A DNA stretch of 64,000 nt from Chamaecrista fasciculata (taxonomy: Eukaryota; Streptophyta; Magnoliopsida; Fabales; Fabaceae): positions 136,085 through 200,084 of the forward strand of contig QANZ01029687.1 in NCBI GenBank assembly GCA_003254925.1, written 5' to 3'. This document shows positions 11,826-24,333 of the stretch, piece by piece (the first letter of the stretch is position 1; the number at the start of each line of letters is the position of its first letter). Below the pieces are notes generated by a model that searched no databases, was not told the origin of the DNA, and was given only the letters and a program-made list of their open reading frames with translations. The position numbers and the translations under genes were made by a program.

Positions 11826-14800
11826 ATGAGTTTAATTTCTTGGAATTGTCGAGGATTTGGGGCTGCCTCGACAATTAAGGAGCTAAAATGTAATTGTATC
11901 AAATACAAGCCTCAAATGGTATTCTTAATGGAGACCAAACAAAATCAGAGGAAGTTGGAGGGCTTGAGAAGAAGATCTTTTAAATTTGATGGATGTTGTT
12001 ATGTGGATCCTGCTGGTTTATCTGGTGGTTTGGCATTGTGGTGGTGTGCTGACTTGAATGTTCAAATTTTGTATAAATCTAAGAACATTATTCATGTGGC
12101 AGTTTGTGGTGGCATTATTGATAGGAGTTTGTTGATTTCTTTTGTCTATGGCCCCCTGTAGCTGCTCAGAGAGAAGCTTTTTGGAGAAAACTTTCTGAGC
12201 TTGCACCTTTGTTTGATGGTAATTGGTTGTGTGTGGGGGATTATAATGATATTCTTTTTCAGTCTGAAAAATGGGGAGGGAATATAAGATCACCTAATTC
12301 TTTCTCTATGTTTCAAGACTGGGCAGCTAATAATAGCATGGTTGATTTGGAGTTTAATGGTCAGGTTTTTAGTTGGTCTAACGGGCATATTGGTGATACT
12401 TTGATTAAGGAAAGGTTAGATAGAGCTATGGGGAATGTTGGATTTAGATTGGATTTCCCTAGAGCGCTGGTTTTTCATGTTGAGTCAATTGAATCTGATC
12501 ATTGCTTTATTGTGGTTGATTTCAATTTTCTTGACAAAAGAACTCCCAAACTGTTTAGGTTTGAGAGTATATGGGTTGAACATGCTGAGTTTTCTTCAGT
12601 GGTTAGGGATGGTTGGTTGCTGGCAAATGTGGAGGGTTGTAATGATAGTATTATGAGCTTTAATGAAAGGTTGAAAAATGTTATAAGATAAGCTGGTGTG
12701 TTGGAGCAGGGTAGCTTTTCCTAATCAAAGGAAGAAGATTGATGGTTTAATGAAAGAAATTGCTTCTCTTAAGCAGGGTGGTATGACTACTGAGAAAGCA
12801 GTTGAGATTGAGGAGATTAAATATGAGATTGAGAAATGTTGGGAGCTTGAAGAGAAGTTTTGGGGTCAAAGATCCAGGATTCATTGGTTAAAGTATGGGG
12901 ATTTGAACTCAAAGTTTTTCCATATTGTTACTGTTAATAGAAGACAGAGGAATAAAGTATTGAGGATTAAAGATGAGACTGGAGTTTGGGTTGAGGATGA
13001 AGTGGAGATTGGGTGTTGTTTCAAAGATTTTTTCACTAATCTTTTTTCTTCTTCAAGTCAGAGGGATCTTTCTTTTGTCCTCAGTTTTGTCAAGAGGGTT
13101 GTTACTGAGGATATGAATAAAAGTCTGCTTGTCCCTGTCAGTCTGCAAGAGGTTAAGGCTGCTGTCTTTCAGCTTGGTAAAGATAAGGCCCCGAGCCCTG
13201 ATGGATTTTCAGGTTGGTTTTATCAAAGCTCCTGGAATGAAATTGGGGTTCAGGTGTTTGATTTGGTTAAAGAGTTCATGGAAAATGGTTCTGATTTGGG
13301 AAAGATTAATAGAACCAATATTGTGATTATTCCCATAGTTGATAAGCCTGAGTGGGTGACTCAATTCAGACCCATTGGGCTATGTAATTTTGTCTACAAA
13401 ATTATCTCCAAGGTCTTGGTGAATTGGATGAAAGGTTCTTTGACTCTTTTGGTTTCTGATCAACAGAGGGCTTTTGTTCCTGGAAGAGTGATCCAAGACA
13501 ATGTGGTGATTGCTCATGAAGTTTACCACTACTTGAAGAACAAGAGATATGGCAATAAAGTAGAGTTGGCTTTGAAAATTGACATGAAGAAGGCATATGA
13601 CAGGGTTGAGTGGGATTTTCTTCAGGAAGTCATGTGGAGTATGGGGTTTGATCCTGTTTGGGTTGATAGGATTATGAAGTGTGTTTGCTCTGTCAGGTAC
13701 AACTTGGTATTGGCAGGGAAGAATGTTGCTAGTTTTATACTTGAAAGAGGTTTGAGGCAAGGAGATCCTCTCTCTCCTTACCTCTTTCTCTTTGTTGCTG
13801 ATTTACTCTCTGCTATGGTTTTTGAATCTATGCAAAGTGGTAGTCTTAAAGGAATCAAGTTGGCTAGAGCATGCCCTATGATTTCTCATTGTTTCTTTGC
13901 AGATGATTCTTTGTTTTTCCTGAAGGCATCTAGTGAGAATTGTAGTAAAATGAAGGATATTTTGACTGAGTATGTTGGGCTTCAGGACAGGAAGCCAATC
14001 TTGATAAGTCAGGTATCTTTTTTTCTGCTAATGCAAGCAGTGAGGTGATATAGATGGTTTGTTCCTATTTGGGGGTGCAGAGTAATATGAATCCGGGTAT
14101 GTATTTGGGACTGCCTTCAATTTGGGAAAGATAAAAAAAATTTGCTTTAGCTTTTGTGAGGCAAAAGGTGGAGAAGAAGATGCAAGGTTGGAAGAGGAAT
14201 TTGCTCTCTCAGGCTAGTAAAGAAGTAATGATTAAAGCTGTTATTAATGCCATTCCTTCTTATGCAATGCATTGTTTCAGGTTTCCTAAGAAGACATGTT
14301 TGGAGTTGGATAGGTTAGTTTCCAATTTCTGGTGGGGGAGCAATGATGATGGGAACAAAATTCATTGGGTTTCTTGGAGCAAATTGACTTCTTCTAAGGA
14401 TGTGGGGGGTATGGGTTTTCGTGACTTTTCTTGCTTCAATTTGGCTTTATTGGCAAAACAAGCATGGAGAGTTATTTCTTGTCCAGAAGATCCTTGGGTG
14501 AAGATTTTGAAGGGAACCTACTTCTCTAACTGTGATTTTTTTGAAGCTGGAAAGGGTTCGAAGGCTTCATGGGCTTGGTCAAGCTTGTTGGAGGGTAGAG
14601 ACTTCTTGCTGAAGGGTTTGATGTGGAAGGTGGGAAATGGTGAAAGAATTAATATTTAGCATGACAAATGGCTTCCTACATTGAGTGGTGGTAAGCTGTT
14701 TTCTAGTGACCCTGGAAATGAATTGAATATCTCTTTTGTTAGTGAGATTGTTGATAATGGTTACTGGAATTTGACTGAGATTGAGGGATGGTTACTTTCT

Positions 14801-15979
14801 GAAGAGATAGAGGCAATTAAAATAGTTCCTTTGCCTTTCTTTCCTTCTGAAGATTCTCTTGTTCGGCAGCATGACAAGAAAGGTTTTTACTCTGTGAAGA
14901 GTGGTCATAAGTTTGGTAGAAATGCTTCTGTTTTGACATCTCATGGTGGTGCTAGTTCTTCTTTTCCTTTTGAAGCAAGGAATTGGATGTGGATTTAGAA
15001 CTGTTGTGGTCCTCCTAGAGTCAAGCAATTCATTTGGAGGGCTTGCAGGAATATTGTGGCAATGAAGGATGTGCTTTGTAGGAGGAGATGTGGTACTAGT
15101 TCTATTTGTCCTATTTGTGGGCAATTTTCTGAAACAGTGGAGCATGCCATTCTTTTGTGTGATTGGGCTAAGTTGGTGTGATTTAGTGGGCTGTTGGCTC
15201 TGAAGATTGATGTTGCAGTAATCTCTACCTTTCATAATTGGTGTGAGAATATGGTTCTAAATGTTTTTGATGATGATAATTTTGCTGTTTGTTGCCTTGT
15301 GATGTCTTGTTGGTTAATTTGGAAGGCCAAGTGTGATTATGTCTTTAACGAGGTTGTTGTGGATCCTCTGGTGGTTGGAAGGCAAGCTCATTTTGCTTCT
15401 TTGGCTTTTGTTGAAGCTAATGGGAGTGTTGTGAAGACATCTAATTTTGCAGCTAAGTGTGAGCAATCTGCGTGCAGTTGGAGTCCTCTAGTGGGTTCTC
15501 AGGTGAAAATTAATGTTGATGGGTCTTTTATTAGTCCTTCTTTGCCTGCTGGTTTGGGAATTATCTTTAGAGATTATTCTGATAAGGTTCTGGATGGCTT
15601 TGGTGGTACTTGCTGTGCAGGGTCAGCTTTTATGACAGAAGCATATGCTTTGAGGAAAGCAGTTGTGATGGCTGTGGCTTTGGAGCTTCCTGATGTAGTG
15701 TTTGAGTCTGATTGTAGGGAGTTGGTTAAATGTGTTAATAATTGTGTTGCTGCTCCTTGGGACTGTGAAGTGTTGATTGATGATATTAAATTGTCTTTGT
15801 TGTCTTTTTCCTCTGCTAGTGTGTGTCATGTTAGTAGAGAGTTAAACAAAGTAGCCGATTGGCTTGCTAAATGTTGTTCTAAGGGGTTGTGTCCTTTGGA
15901 TTGGGTTTCATCTCCCCCAACCCCTCTTGTTTCTTTGTTGTGTTTGGATGCTGGTTTTGACGCCACTGGTGTAGGCTGA
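11826..15979 (+). pseudogene. LINE ORF2 (endonuclease-reverse transcriptase-RNase H)
   Basis: Domains in order: AP endonuclease from MSLISWNCRGFG (11826) with METK and FVYGP, and SDHCF near 12495; reverse transcriptase at about 13170-13930 (KIDMKKAYDRVEWDF, RGLRQGDPLSPYLF, catalytic FADD near 13900); a zf-RVT cysteine-histidine segment at about 15020-15170; and RNase H at about 15490-15870 (VKINVDGSF, MTEAYALRKA, VFESDCREL, HVSRELNKVADWLAK). The frame changes near 12145 (in a C run), near 12690 and between 14000 and 14150. In-frame stops occur near 14657 and 14996. At least five disruptions mean it cannot make full ORF2 protein. Confidence 0.9.
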
Positions 15980-16163
15980 TTGTTAGTTTGGTGGCTTTGT
16001 GTTGTTTTTGTTGGTTTTGTACTCTTGTTCCCTGTTTTTATTAATATGGGGTTTTTTCTAGCAAAAAAAAAATAGGTAGAGATGGATGATATAAACAAAT
16101 TAAAATATTATTATTTTATGATTAAATAAATAATAATATATAAATGAGAATGACCGCTCCATG

Positions 16164-16769
16164 AAGGGATGATCAAAATACTCATACCCGATGGGTTTAG
16201 GTATGAGTTCGGGTAAAAATATACGGGTCCGGGTATGGGGATTTACCCATTTAAATTTACGGGTATGGGTCCGAGTACGGGGATTGGGATACCCACCCCG
16301 TACTCTACCCCGCTACAGTAATATACGATCAATTAATAACTATATATATAATATAGTGAAAACTTAATAATAAAATTATATTTATTTTTTTTATTTTAAA
16401 TATATATATAATATTTATATTTATATTTATATACATGTATTAATGTATATATATAAAATTATATTTATTTTTTTATTTTAAATATATATATAATATTTAT
16501 ATTTATATTTATATACATGTATTAATGTATATATATAAAATTATATTTATTTTTTTATTTTAAATATATATATATAAAATAATGTTAAAAAATAGTATTT
16601 TTTAAAATTTTTCAGGTATGGGTCCGGGTCTGAGTATAGGGGTACCCATAGGGTATGGGTATGAGGATTGATATTCATACCCGCACGAGTATGGGTCTGG
16701 GTATGGGGATGATAATTTCTGATGGGTATGAGAACGAAAATTAAAGTACTCTACCCATGATCATCCCTA
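16164..16769. mobile_element. hAT-like non-autonomous element
   Basis: Termini AAGGGATGATCA / TAGGGATGATCA (inverted), flanked by GCTCCATG (16156-16163) and GGTCCATG (16770-16777), an 8 bp duplication with one difference. Both ends are rich in GGGTATGGGTCCGGGTATGG-like phrases. The centre is a tandem AT array. No coding capacity. It sits 76 bp after the LINE's second target repeat. Confidence 0.75.
16372..16578. repeat. About 82 bp AT-rich tandem array inside the hAT-like element
   Basis: Two full copies and a third partial copy of a unit that includes ATATACATGTATTAATGTAT. The copies are nearly identical, so the array expanded after the element formed. Confidence 0.8.
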
Positions 16770-16777
16770 GGTCCATG

Positions 16778-17635
16778 GTTCGTCACACACACACTTGCTA
16801 GTTTGCTATCCATCTCCAGACAGCGGACTAGGGGGGCGATTTTTTATGTCTTCCTCCAACGCAAACGCCACCTAGCTAGCTACATATATATCGTAATATT
16901 TATATATTATTAATTATTATTTATTAATTAAATATTGTGCTTATGGATTTTATTTAATTTGTGAAGGTTTTGGAAACATCAATTACATCTGATTTGACAC
17001 ATTTTAGAAAGAAAAACACTTCATTTTTTTGTCAACTCTAATCATGAACTATATATAGATATTATAGATTATGATTTTTTTTAATTATAATTAGTCATAT
17101 AGAAATTTGTCATGTGTTTTTATTAATTAGTGATCAAATCTTATCTTATCTTATATTAAATATTTAAGTGTACTCCATTTTAAAATTAGTGGCTTTACCT
17201 TTTAATTAGTCACCAAGGTTCACAATTAGGATAAGGTTAGGGATAATGACTCTTTAACTCGTCTGAATCCACCCGTAAAAAATATATGATATTTGTTGAA
17301 TACTAAATCAAATAGGGTACAAATAATAAAAAAATTAAAAATTATCTAATATCGAATGAATACGAATTGTATTGCACATCAATTATCTGATATTCATCCG
17401 AAATGAACAGATTATTAAGATAACTGATATTCAATATCTTATAATATAAATATTTTATTATATTTTATATATTTTAAATTAATTTATTTTAGTTAATAGA
17501 TATTGGATCAAATATCGAATATATTCAATTTTTGAATCAAAATATCATATCTTATATTAATTATTTTTGGATATTTTGCGTACTTGTGTCAACAAATATC
17601 GAATATCAAAGAAGTTACGATACATATAATAATCG
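16778..17635. other. AT-rich intergenic DNA
   Basis: Diverged 'atatcgaatattcaa' phrases recur at 17250-17620, suggesting old repeat sequence. I see no gene, TIR pair or RNA. Confidence 0.5.
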
Positions 17636-18041
17636 GTAAATTACACTTTGGTATCCTAAGGTATGAACTAATTCCAATTTGGTACCTGTTTTATTCGTCG
17701 TTAGCACTTTAGTACCCAAATTTTTTTTTTTCTGTTACCTCTTGACGAAAAAAACAAGTGCATAGTAAAAAACACGAAATTTACCATCCTAAACTAAATT
17801 TCACAATTTAGCCTTCAAAAAACACGATTCAATATGTACTTGAAAGCAGAATATTTCATCTTTTTTTGAGATTAGATCGTGAAATATGAGTTTAGGAGAG
17901 TAAATTTCGTGTTTTTAACCATGTACGTGACTTACATGTGTTTTTTTTCGTAAAAAAAATAACATAAAAGAGTTTTGAGTCCAAAATACTAACGACGAAT
18001 AAAACAGATTAAAAAGAACGGGTACCAAAGTAAAATTCATC
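17636..18041. mobile_element. Foldback element with GGTAAATTACA terminus
   Basis: The left arm starts GGTAAATTACACTTTGGTAT and pairs with the right arm (ATTTTACTTTGGTACCCGT read on the minus strand). Both arms share TGTTTTATTCGTCGTTAG. The terminus resembles those of the elements at 35458 and 52567, so these are probably related Mutator-like families. The target duplication is not clear. Confidence 0.65.
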
Positions 18042-19136
18042 TATGTCACATGATACCAAAGATATCATAAACATTGAGGGTATCTTTAGTTTGAAAAAAT
18101 AGTTTTTAATTCTTAAACTCTTTTTTATTTATTATATAATTTTTAATTTTAAATAATGTGTTGCATATATATATATATATATGTTGCTGTCAATTTTTAG
18201 GTGGTAAAATGTTAAGGATGTCTTTCATTTTGTTCCAATGACTTTTCTAGCAGCTTTTCTTTCAGCAAATGTCATGAACAGTGTAAGCCATGGTAGCCAC
18301 TAAAAATGCTTCATATATCCATCATGCTTTTGCTTTTTTGCTTTTCTACTTTTTTTTTTATTATTTTTTAAATTTTCTTTTATTGAGCATCATGATTCAG
18401 ACTTGCAACTAAAACCTGTATCTCGTCTTCAGTCGCATGTTTTATTGTCATTAAACGTGAGGTTTTGAAGAGCATGCGCACTGATTAATTTAATGATGTT
18501 AAGAAACATTAACAACGAAAGGATCCGCCACAAACTATAAGAATATACTTGGTCTGTTAATCAAGTGACAGAGATTTAAATCCATCTCACTTTTAAACAT
18601 TGTAGGAATGTGACTCCACTTTTAATAGATTAGACTTAGTCAAATCATGATTAAAAAAATATTTATTATTATTGTTTTTATTAATTAATTATTCATTTTT
18701 GTGAAGTAGGAATCATGAGTTAGTGGGGATCTTAAAAAAGATATTATTATCTTTTTGAAAAAGATAAAAATAATCAGATAACTGACTACTCCACTAGTTA
18801 TATATACACATTATCATCATAATAAGCAATTTCCTACATACACGTGTGAGTTTCAAATATTTCTCTCAAGAGAAAAGTTACTGAAGAGTGAACTTGAGAG
18901 AAAAAGTTCAATCTTAAAAATTTTAAAAATCTCTCCTTATGGTTTGTCTTCTTTATTGGTGCATTTGCTTGAATAACATAAAAGACATAAATTCATGTTT
19001 GAATTCGTGATCAGTTCATAGATCTATGTTTGAGTTCGTGATCACATAAATACATTTTGTATTCCACATTTCAGGTACACTCAAAACTCATTAAACATGA
19101 AAAATATTCTATAATTAATCATTAATCTTTAAACAA
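18042..19136. other. AT-rich intergenic DNA
   Basis: No recognisable gene. A short imperfect duplication at about 18980-19045 repeats 'catgtttgaattcgtgatca'. Simple AT and T runs otherwise. Confidence 0.5.
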
Positions 19137-19180
19137 AAGATGTCTCCGTGTTTGTACCCAAAAAAAAAAAAAGATGTCTC
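19137..19180 (+). mobile_element. Micro-insertion: L1-type tail remnant with target duplication
   Basis: AAGATGTCTC (19137-19146 and 19171-19180, possibly longer into the A run) brackets CGTGTTTGTACCC followed by an A run. Only 13 nt of element remain besides the tail. It is of the same kind as the insertion 109 bp downstream. Confidence 0.65.
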
Positions 19181-19288
19181 AGTGTAAAAGGATTAATCAT
19201 TCATATACCAATAAAAGATATACCATAAAACACAATTGATGAGAAAAGGAATAGAATAATAGAATCTGCCTTCTATTATTGTCTATAT

Positions 19289-19338
19289 AAAGAATATGTT
19301 AGCATTTTACCCAAAAAAAAAAAAAGAATATGTTAGCA
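19289..19338 (+). mobile_element. Micro-insertion: L1-type tail remnant with 16 bp target duplication
   Basis: The perfect 16 bp repeat AAAGAATATGTTAGCA (19289-19304 and 19323-19338) brackets TTTTACCC plus an A run. The insert has only 8 nt of non-tail sequence. The TACCC end matches that of the neighbouring insertion at 19137. Confidence 0.7.
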
Positions 19339-20112
19339 AATTAACTAGCAAAAAAATACTAACAAAATGATTCCTTTTTTTTTTAATTAGGGAAAGAAGA
19401 CAAACGAGATATGTTAAAAAAAATAATAATAATAATTAAGGAGCATATATATAAAAAAAGATGCCCAAGATTATATTGTTTTTAATTTGTTTCTTTTCTG
19501 AAAGAAGTCACAACATTATTAGGATCTCCTCTTTGTCGATTTAGCCAATAATGCACTGTTGCATTGCTTCGTTAGCTTTGGTCCCTTTCCATGTCTGCTG
19601 TAATAAATACTGCATTGCATCATCACCCATCCTTTAGGTATTACATATTGATTGATGATGCTTCTCTTGTCTTCGCTTTTAACACCTTATGCATTTATCG
19701 TCTTTCATGTCGTTTCACCTGCATGTGCCAATTATATTCATACAAGTTGAATCTCTGTACATATTGTTTTTGCTTTAAACACTAATATATATTTAGTATT
19801 TGAACATCTGTCATCAAGAGATGGACATGATTTTTTCAAACTCCATTCTGTCCGGCTTAACCTGATGTTTGTTTGTTTTTTTTTTTTAGGATTTCAGATT
19901 CTCAAGACACGACTCAAGAATCGAAACCCGAACCATAATTATAAATTCAGGTAAGTATTAAAAACACATTGCGGAACTTACTAACATGGAGGTCATCGCT
20001 AATATTCTATATATTGCTAGTGCATCTGCTTCGCCAAGACTAATCTCTAAACATTGTTCTGCTCATCACGAATTCCAAGAACGAACTCTACCAAACAGCG
20101 AGACTCTACCTA
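19339..20112. other. Intergenic DNA
   Basis: No gene supported. A short open frame at 19591-19785 shows no recognisable domain and no splice context. I treat it as chance. Confidence 0.45.
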
Positions 20113-20390
20113 CTAGAGGTAGAGCCATATTTCCATCACTGATTGCGGGAGAACAACTCTAAGAGAGAGAAATAACTGGTCAATAGTAATTTGTAGTTCC
20201 AATTTCGTTGCATTGAAATTTGAAACGAAAAAGATATGACCAACTTTATGAAATAAGAGGCTTAATTTTAAGTTCGATTTGGTATCGGTTGTCGATAGGT
20301 CTAACAGGATAAAAAAAAAACTCATCAAGTAACTCATGAGTCATAATTTTGATTCTGTCACATTCAGACTTGAAATAACATAGACAAAAA
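20113..20390. repeat. Dispersed repeat, copy 1
   Basis: It shares phrases such as 'taatttgtagttccaattt', 'gatatgaccaa' and 'aactcatcaagt' with 21780-22040 and, more loosely, 63060-63160. No TIRs or coding capacity were seen. The family is not recognised. Confidence 0.5.
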
Positions 20391-21779
20391 TTATTAGACT
20401 AAAATGAAGTCTTGACCTTTTTTTTTTTCAATTGTATATTAAAAATTACATACAATATAAACTTAATATCAATTATATTATGATTTAATAGCTAGCTAAA
20501 GCCGGTCCGCGCACAAATGTAAGTAAATGATTAATATTGTAGTTTCCTTAATCACCACAATCGTATTTTAGTACAATTTTTCTTTTGGGTCTCTAGCATC
20601 AATTAATAGTTCAACAACATAAATATATAGTTGAACTTAAGACTTATCATCCCCCGCAAGCTCAAGTGCAAATAAGGGAATTAACATTGAGCTTCTTCCT
20701 AAACTTTAATAAGGTAGTTGCAGTTTTTATGCTTGGGTTTCGTTTTCAACCTTTTTCATTGATGAGAGATGTGCTACTCATTTTCTTAAGGAGAAAATTT
20801 GAGTCTAGCTAGTTCAGTGATTTGCAAAAAGATTGGTCAATGTGATAGAAAAGGGAAAACAAAAACATGAAAGTGGGATCAACGAATGATTGTGATTGAA
20901 GAAGCAATTTAATGATTTATTTACCAAATCAAACACATGTTCCTCCTTGGCAATGGCTGGCGTGCATCACATATGGGCTAGAGATTAATCTTATTATTGG
21001 GCCCAAGCAGGCCCAATCTCCATTTCACTCCTTCTCTTATTTTTTTTATGTGTTATTTTTGTGAACTTTATTTTTGTTCTTTATTCTTATTAAACCTAGG
21101 CCCCAATTACATGACAAGGCTTAGTGGGTCGAGTTTCGGGCTATAGAGGCTCAATCACACAAATAGGTTTGAATTCTCGCCTTGGGTTTTAAATGGGTTG
21201 ATGTTCAATTCTCTCCATGAAATGGTGGGTCCTTAGACTTAAGTGCATTTTAGTCTTAAAAAAATAGAATTATACCTTTTGAGATAAGATAGCCATGGAC
21301 CAAGAAGTATTTATTATTATTAATTAATCGAAACAATCAATTAATAAAGCACCTTCCTAATAAGAGAAAGATTTGAGGATAGAAGGTGTTTAAGGAAACT
21401 AGATCCTCTAAAATTAAAACCCTAGGCAATTCTCTAAATTTGAGTAAGTATGGATTATTGGATTAATCAAACAATTTGTAATTTGTCATATTGTCTAAAA
21501 AGTTAAGTGAAACGTTGCATTTTACCCTTTTTTTTAAGGAAGGAAGAGGAAGCACACACACTAGAGGAAAGGAAGGGAACAACGGTAACTTTGCTCCTCG
21601 CTCCGGCAACAACACAACGTCTCAATTGTGTTAGTAGTAATAGGTTAAGATTATGAGCGTTATGGTTTTGGAGAAGCATGTGTTGTTACATACACTTCTA
21701 ATGGAAGTACTTTTCCATAGCCTTTGAAGAAGTTGAAAGAATCCATGGCTCTGATTTTGGACCAAACTCATTTTTGAAA
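20391..21779. other. Intergenic DNA
   Basis: No coding stretch, RNA gene or clear transposon end recognised over this 1.4 kb. Confidence 0.5.
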
Positions 21780-22040
21780 TATTCTTTGATCTCGTTTGAC
21801 AATGACTCTAACTAGATAGAAAAAGAACTCATTAAGAGTAATTTGTAATTTTGAATTTGTACTTGAATTATGAGAGATATGACCAAATTCACAGAACAAG
21901 TAATCAATTTTCGGACACGATTTGACCTCGTTTACTGACAACTCCAACTAGGCAAAAAAAAAAAAATAACTCATCAAATTTAACTCTTAACTTTGATTTA
22001 ATCGCATTCGAGTTTGAAACGAGAGAAATATGATCATATT
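21780..22040. repeat. Dispersed repeat, copy 2, as two diverged tandem units of about 130 bp
   Basis: Two units each run from CTCGTTT through 'gacaactccaactag', 'aactcat' and 'gagatatgaccaaattca'-like words. The same words occur at 20113-20390 and 63060-63160. Confidence 0.5.
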
Positions 22041-22044
22041 CAAT

Positions 22045-22612
22045 TAAGAGTGTCAAAACGGGTAGCCTGAACTGTCACGGGCCACTTTTTAAACTGGCTC
22101 TATTTTAGATGACCAAACCCGCCTGTGTTAGCCTGTGGGTTAAACAGGTTGGTCTGTGAGCCAACACTTTTAATTGTTTTTAATTTAAAATAATAATAAT
22201 ATAATGAAAAATAAATAAAAATACAATCAAATTTATAAATTATCAACAATTTTTTTTTTAATTTATGTATTAATTGTTATTACATAATTATTTAATTCTA
22301 TAATAAAATAAAATATATGTAAAATTATTTTTTATTCTAAAAATTAATTTGTCCTTTGAAAAATTATAATTTAAAAATTAATATGAAATGATAACATACA
22401 AATAATAATAATATATAGATAAAAATGTATACAAAACATATATAAAATATTTTTAAAATAATTATATTTATAAATTTTTTAAAAAATATGCGTGCCGACC
22501 CACCCATGTCTGTTTAGCCCGTTTTTAAACGAGTTTATTTTTTGATGTCCAAGCCCACCTATTTAGTGGGGAGGGCGCGACTTGTAGGGCTAGACCTATT
22601 TTGACACCACTA
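22045..22612. mobile_element. hAT-like non-autonomous element
   Basis: The termini AGTGTCAAAACGGG / GTGGTGTCAAAATAGG are inverted and lie next to ATTCAAT words on both sides (7-8 bp duplication, ends imprecise). GC-richer ends ('gggctagacc', 'agcctgtgggtt') surround an AT-rich core. No coding capacity. Confidence 0.65.
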
Positions 22613-23207
22613 ATTCAATAGTTAGAGACCAATAGTAAAACTTTTAAAAAACATTAATGATCAAAATAGAACAAAAAAAATATTAAGAGCCAAAAAAAAA
22701 ACTTTAGATAAACATTAGAGACCAAAATAAGTTTTTGACCTTAATAAATAGTAATGACATAAAAAAAACTTTCATAAGTAACATAATAACGTTGTCTTCA
22801 ATATAAAAGAAAAACAATAAAGAAATTAGGGGTAAACGCTGTTTTTTTTTTGGGTTAATGAAAAGGCATATCTAAAGAAAATCTTGAATATAAAAAAAGT
22901 TGAAAATATTTTTTATCAAATAAATATTTTTTCTACTGATAATAAAACTGATTAGGAGTCAAGTCAGAGTAAAAAGAATTTCAACTGTTTTCCAACAGAG
23001 TCAGTGAATCACTGTTCGTCTCCGTTTGTGACTTTGTGTCCTTCCTTCGTCTCTGTCAAGTGATCAATCGAAACCCATTCCTCCGATCCAAAACCACCGT
23101 CCTCCGATCCAAAACCACCGTCCTCCTCCTCCTCCTCCTTCTTCTTCCTCCTCCTTCTCAATCACTGTAATCATCAATCACCAGCAAATCCCAAATCCAG
23201 CATTACA
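22613..23207 (+). promoter_or_regulatory. WDR11 5' flank and 5' UTR
   Basis: The CT-rich stretch at about 23040-23170, just before the start codon, has the look of a plant 5' UTR. It holds a tandem duplication of CCTCCGATCCAAAACCACCG (about 23080-23122) and CTC/CTT repeats. No TATA box stands out. Confidence 0.5.
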
Positions 23208-24296
23208 ATGTCAATCCAGAAAGATCCATGGAACTCCACCATGCTTCCCGGCCCACCATCCCGCAACAACTTCGGATCCGCCGATTTAACCTCCACCGAC
23301 CTTCTCGCTTTCCCTTCCGGCAGCTCCGTCTCCATTATTCACACTCCCTCTATGCAACTCATCTCTTCCATTCCCATCCCTCCTCCTCCTTCTCCTCCCT
23401 CTTCTTCTTCTTCTTCTTCTTCTCCTTCTCTCTCCCCTTTCGTCACCTCCGTCCGGTGGTCCCCACTCCCTCTCTCTCACGACCTTCTCTCCACCGAACC
23501 CTCCTCCTCTCACTTACTCCTCGCCGCCGGCGACCGCCAAGGCCGCATCGCATTACTCGACTTCCGCCTCAAATCCGCCGTCATGTGGTTCGACACAACG
23601 ACGGAGTCCAAACTTGGAATCCAAGACCTCTGTTGGGTCCAGGCGAAAGAGGGTTTGTACTACCTTGCAGCTATCAATGGTCCTTCTACGCTTTCTCTGT
23701 ACAACACTTCCACCGGAAGGTGTGTTTGGAAGTACGACGCCTCGCCGGAGTTTTTCGCCTGTGTTCGCCGTGATCCGTTTGATTCTAGGCATGTTTGTGT
23801 GGTTGGGCTTAAAGGGTTTTTGTTGTCTGTTAAGGTTCTTGGGGAAAGTGAGAGTAGTTTTGTGATGAAGGAGTTTCAGTTGCAGACTGATTCTACTGAA
23901 TTGCAGAAACTCGAGAGAGATGCCGGTGATGTGTCGGTGACGGCGCCGGCTTCTGCGGCGTTTCCGCTTTATGTTGCTAGATTCGCGTTTTCTCCGCAGT
24001 GGAGGCATATTTTAGTGATAACGTTTCCGAGGGAGTTGATTGTGTTTGATTTGCAGTATGAGACTACATTGTTTGCTACTTCATTGCCTCGTGGTTGTGG
24101 TAAGTTTCTTGAAGTGTTGCCGGATCCAAATAATGATTGGCTGTACTGTGCTCATCTTGATGGCAAGCTCAGCACATGGCGGAGGAAACCGTAAGAATTT
24201 CTTGTCTGGGATTTTGAATGTTGGATGAAAATGCGTATGCTTTTAGATGACTATATCCTTGTGTGTACTGTTACCGTAAATAACCTTAACCTTCTA

Positions 24297-24333
<37 letters not shown>

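Larger units (their letters stand above)
10144..16069 (+). mobile_element. L1-type LINE (plant RNase H subgroup), complete length, decayed
   Basis: A 5.9 kb insertion ending in an A run at 16063-16069. It is bounded by a perfect 18 bp target duplication, AAATAGGTAGAGATGGAT (10126-10143 and 16070-16087), so both ends are original. Order: 5' UTR (10144-10397), ORF1 with a nucleic-acid-binding N-terminal domain and a zinc-knuckle-like site, then ORF2 with AP endonuclease, reverse transcriptase, zf-RVT and C-terminal RNase H. The perfect duplication suggests modest age, but both reading frames are interrupted. Compositionally it is T- and G-rich on the sense strand, unlike the flanking AT-rich DNA. 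Confidence 0.95.

Noticed and set aside
23286-24008. Long open frames on both strands across WDR11 exon 1
   Set aside because: They are shadows of a GC-rich coding exon. The translations are Arg/Pro-rich and show no domain.
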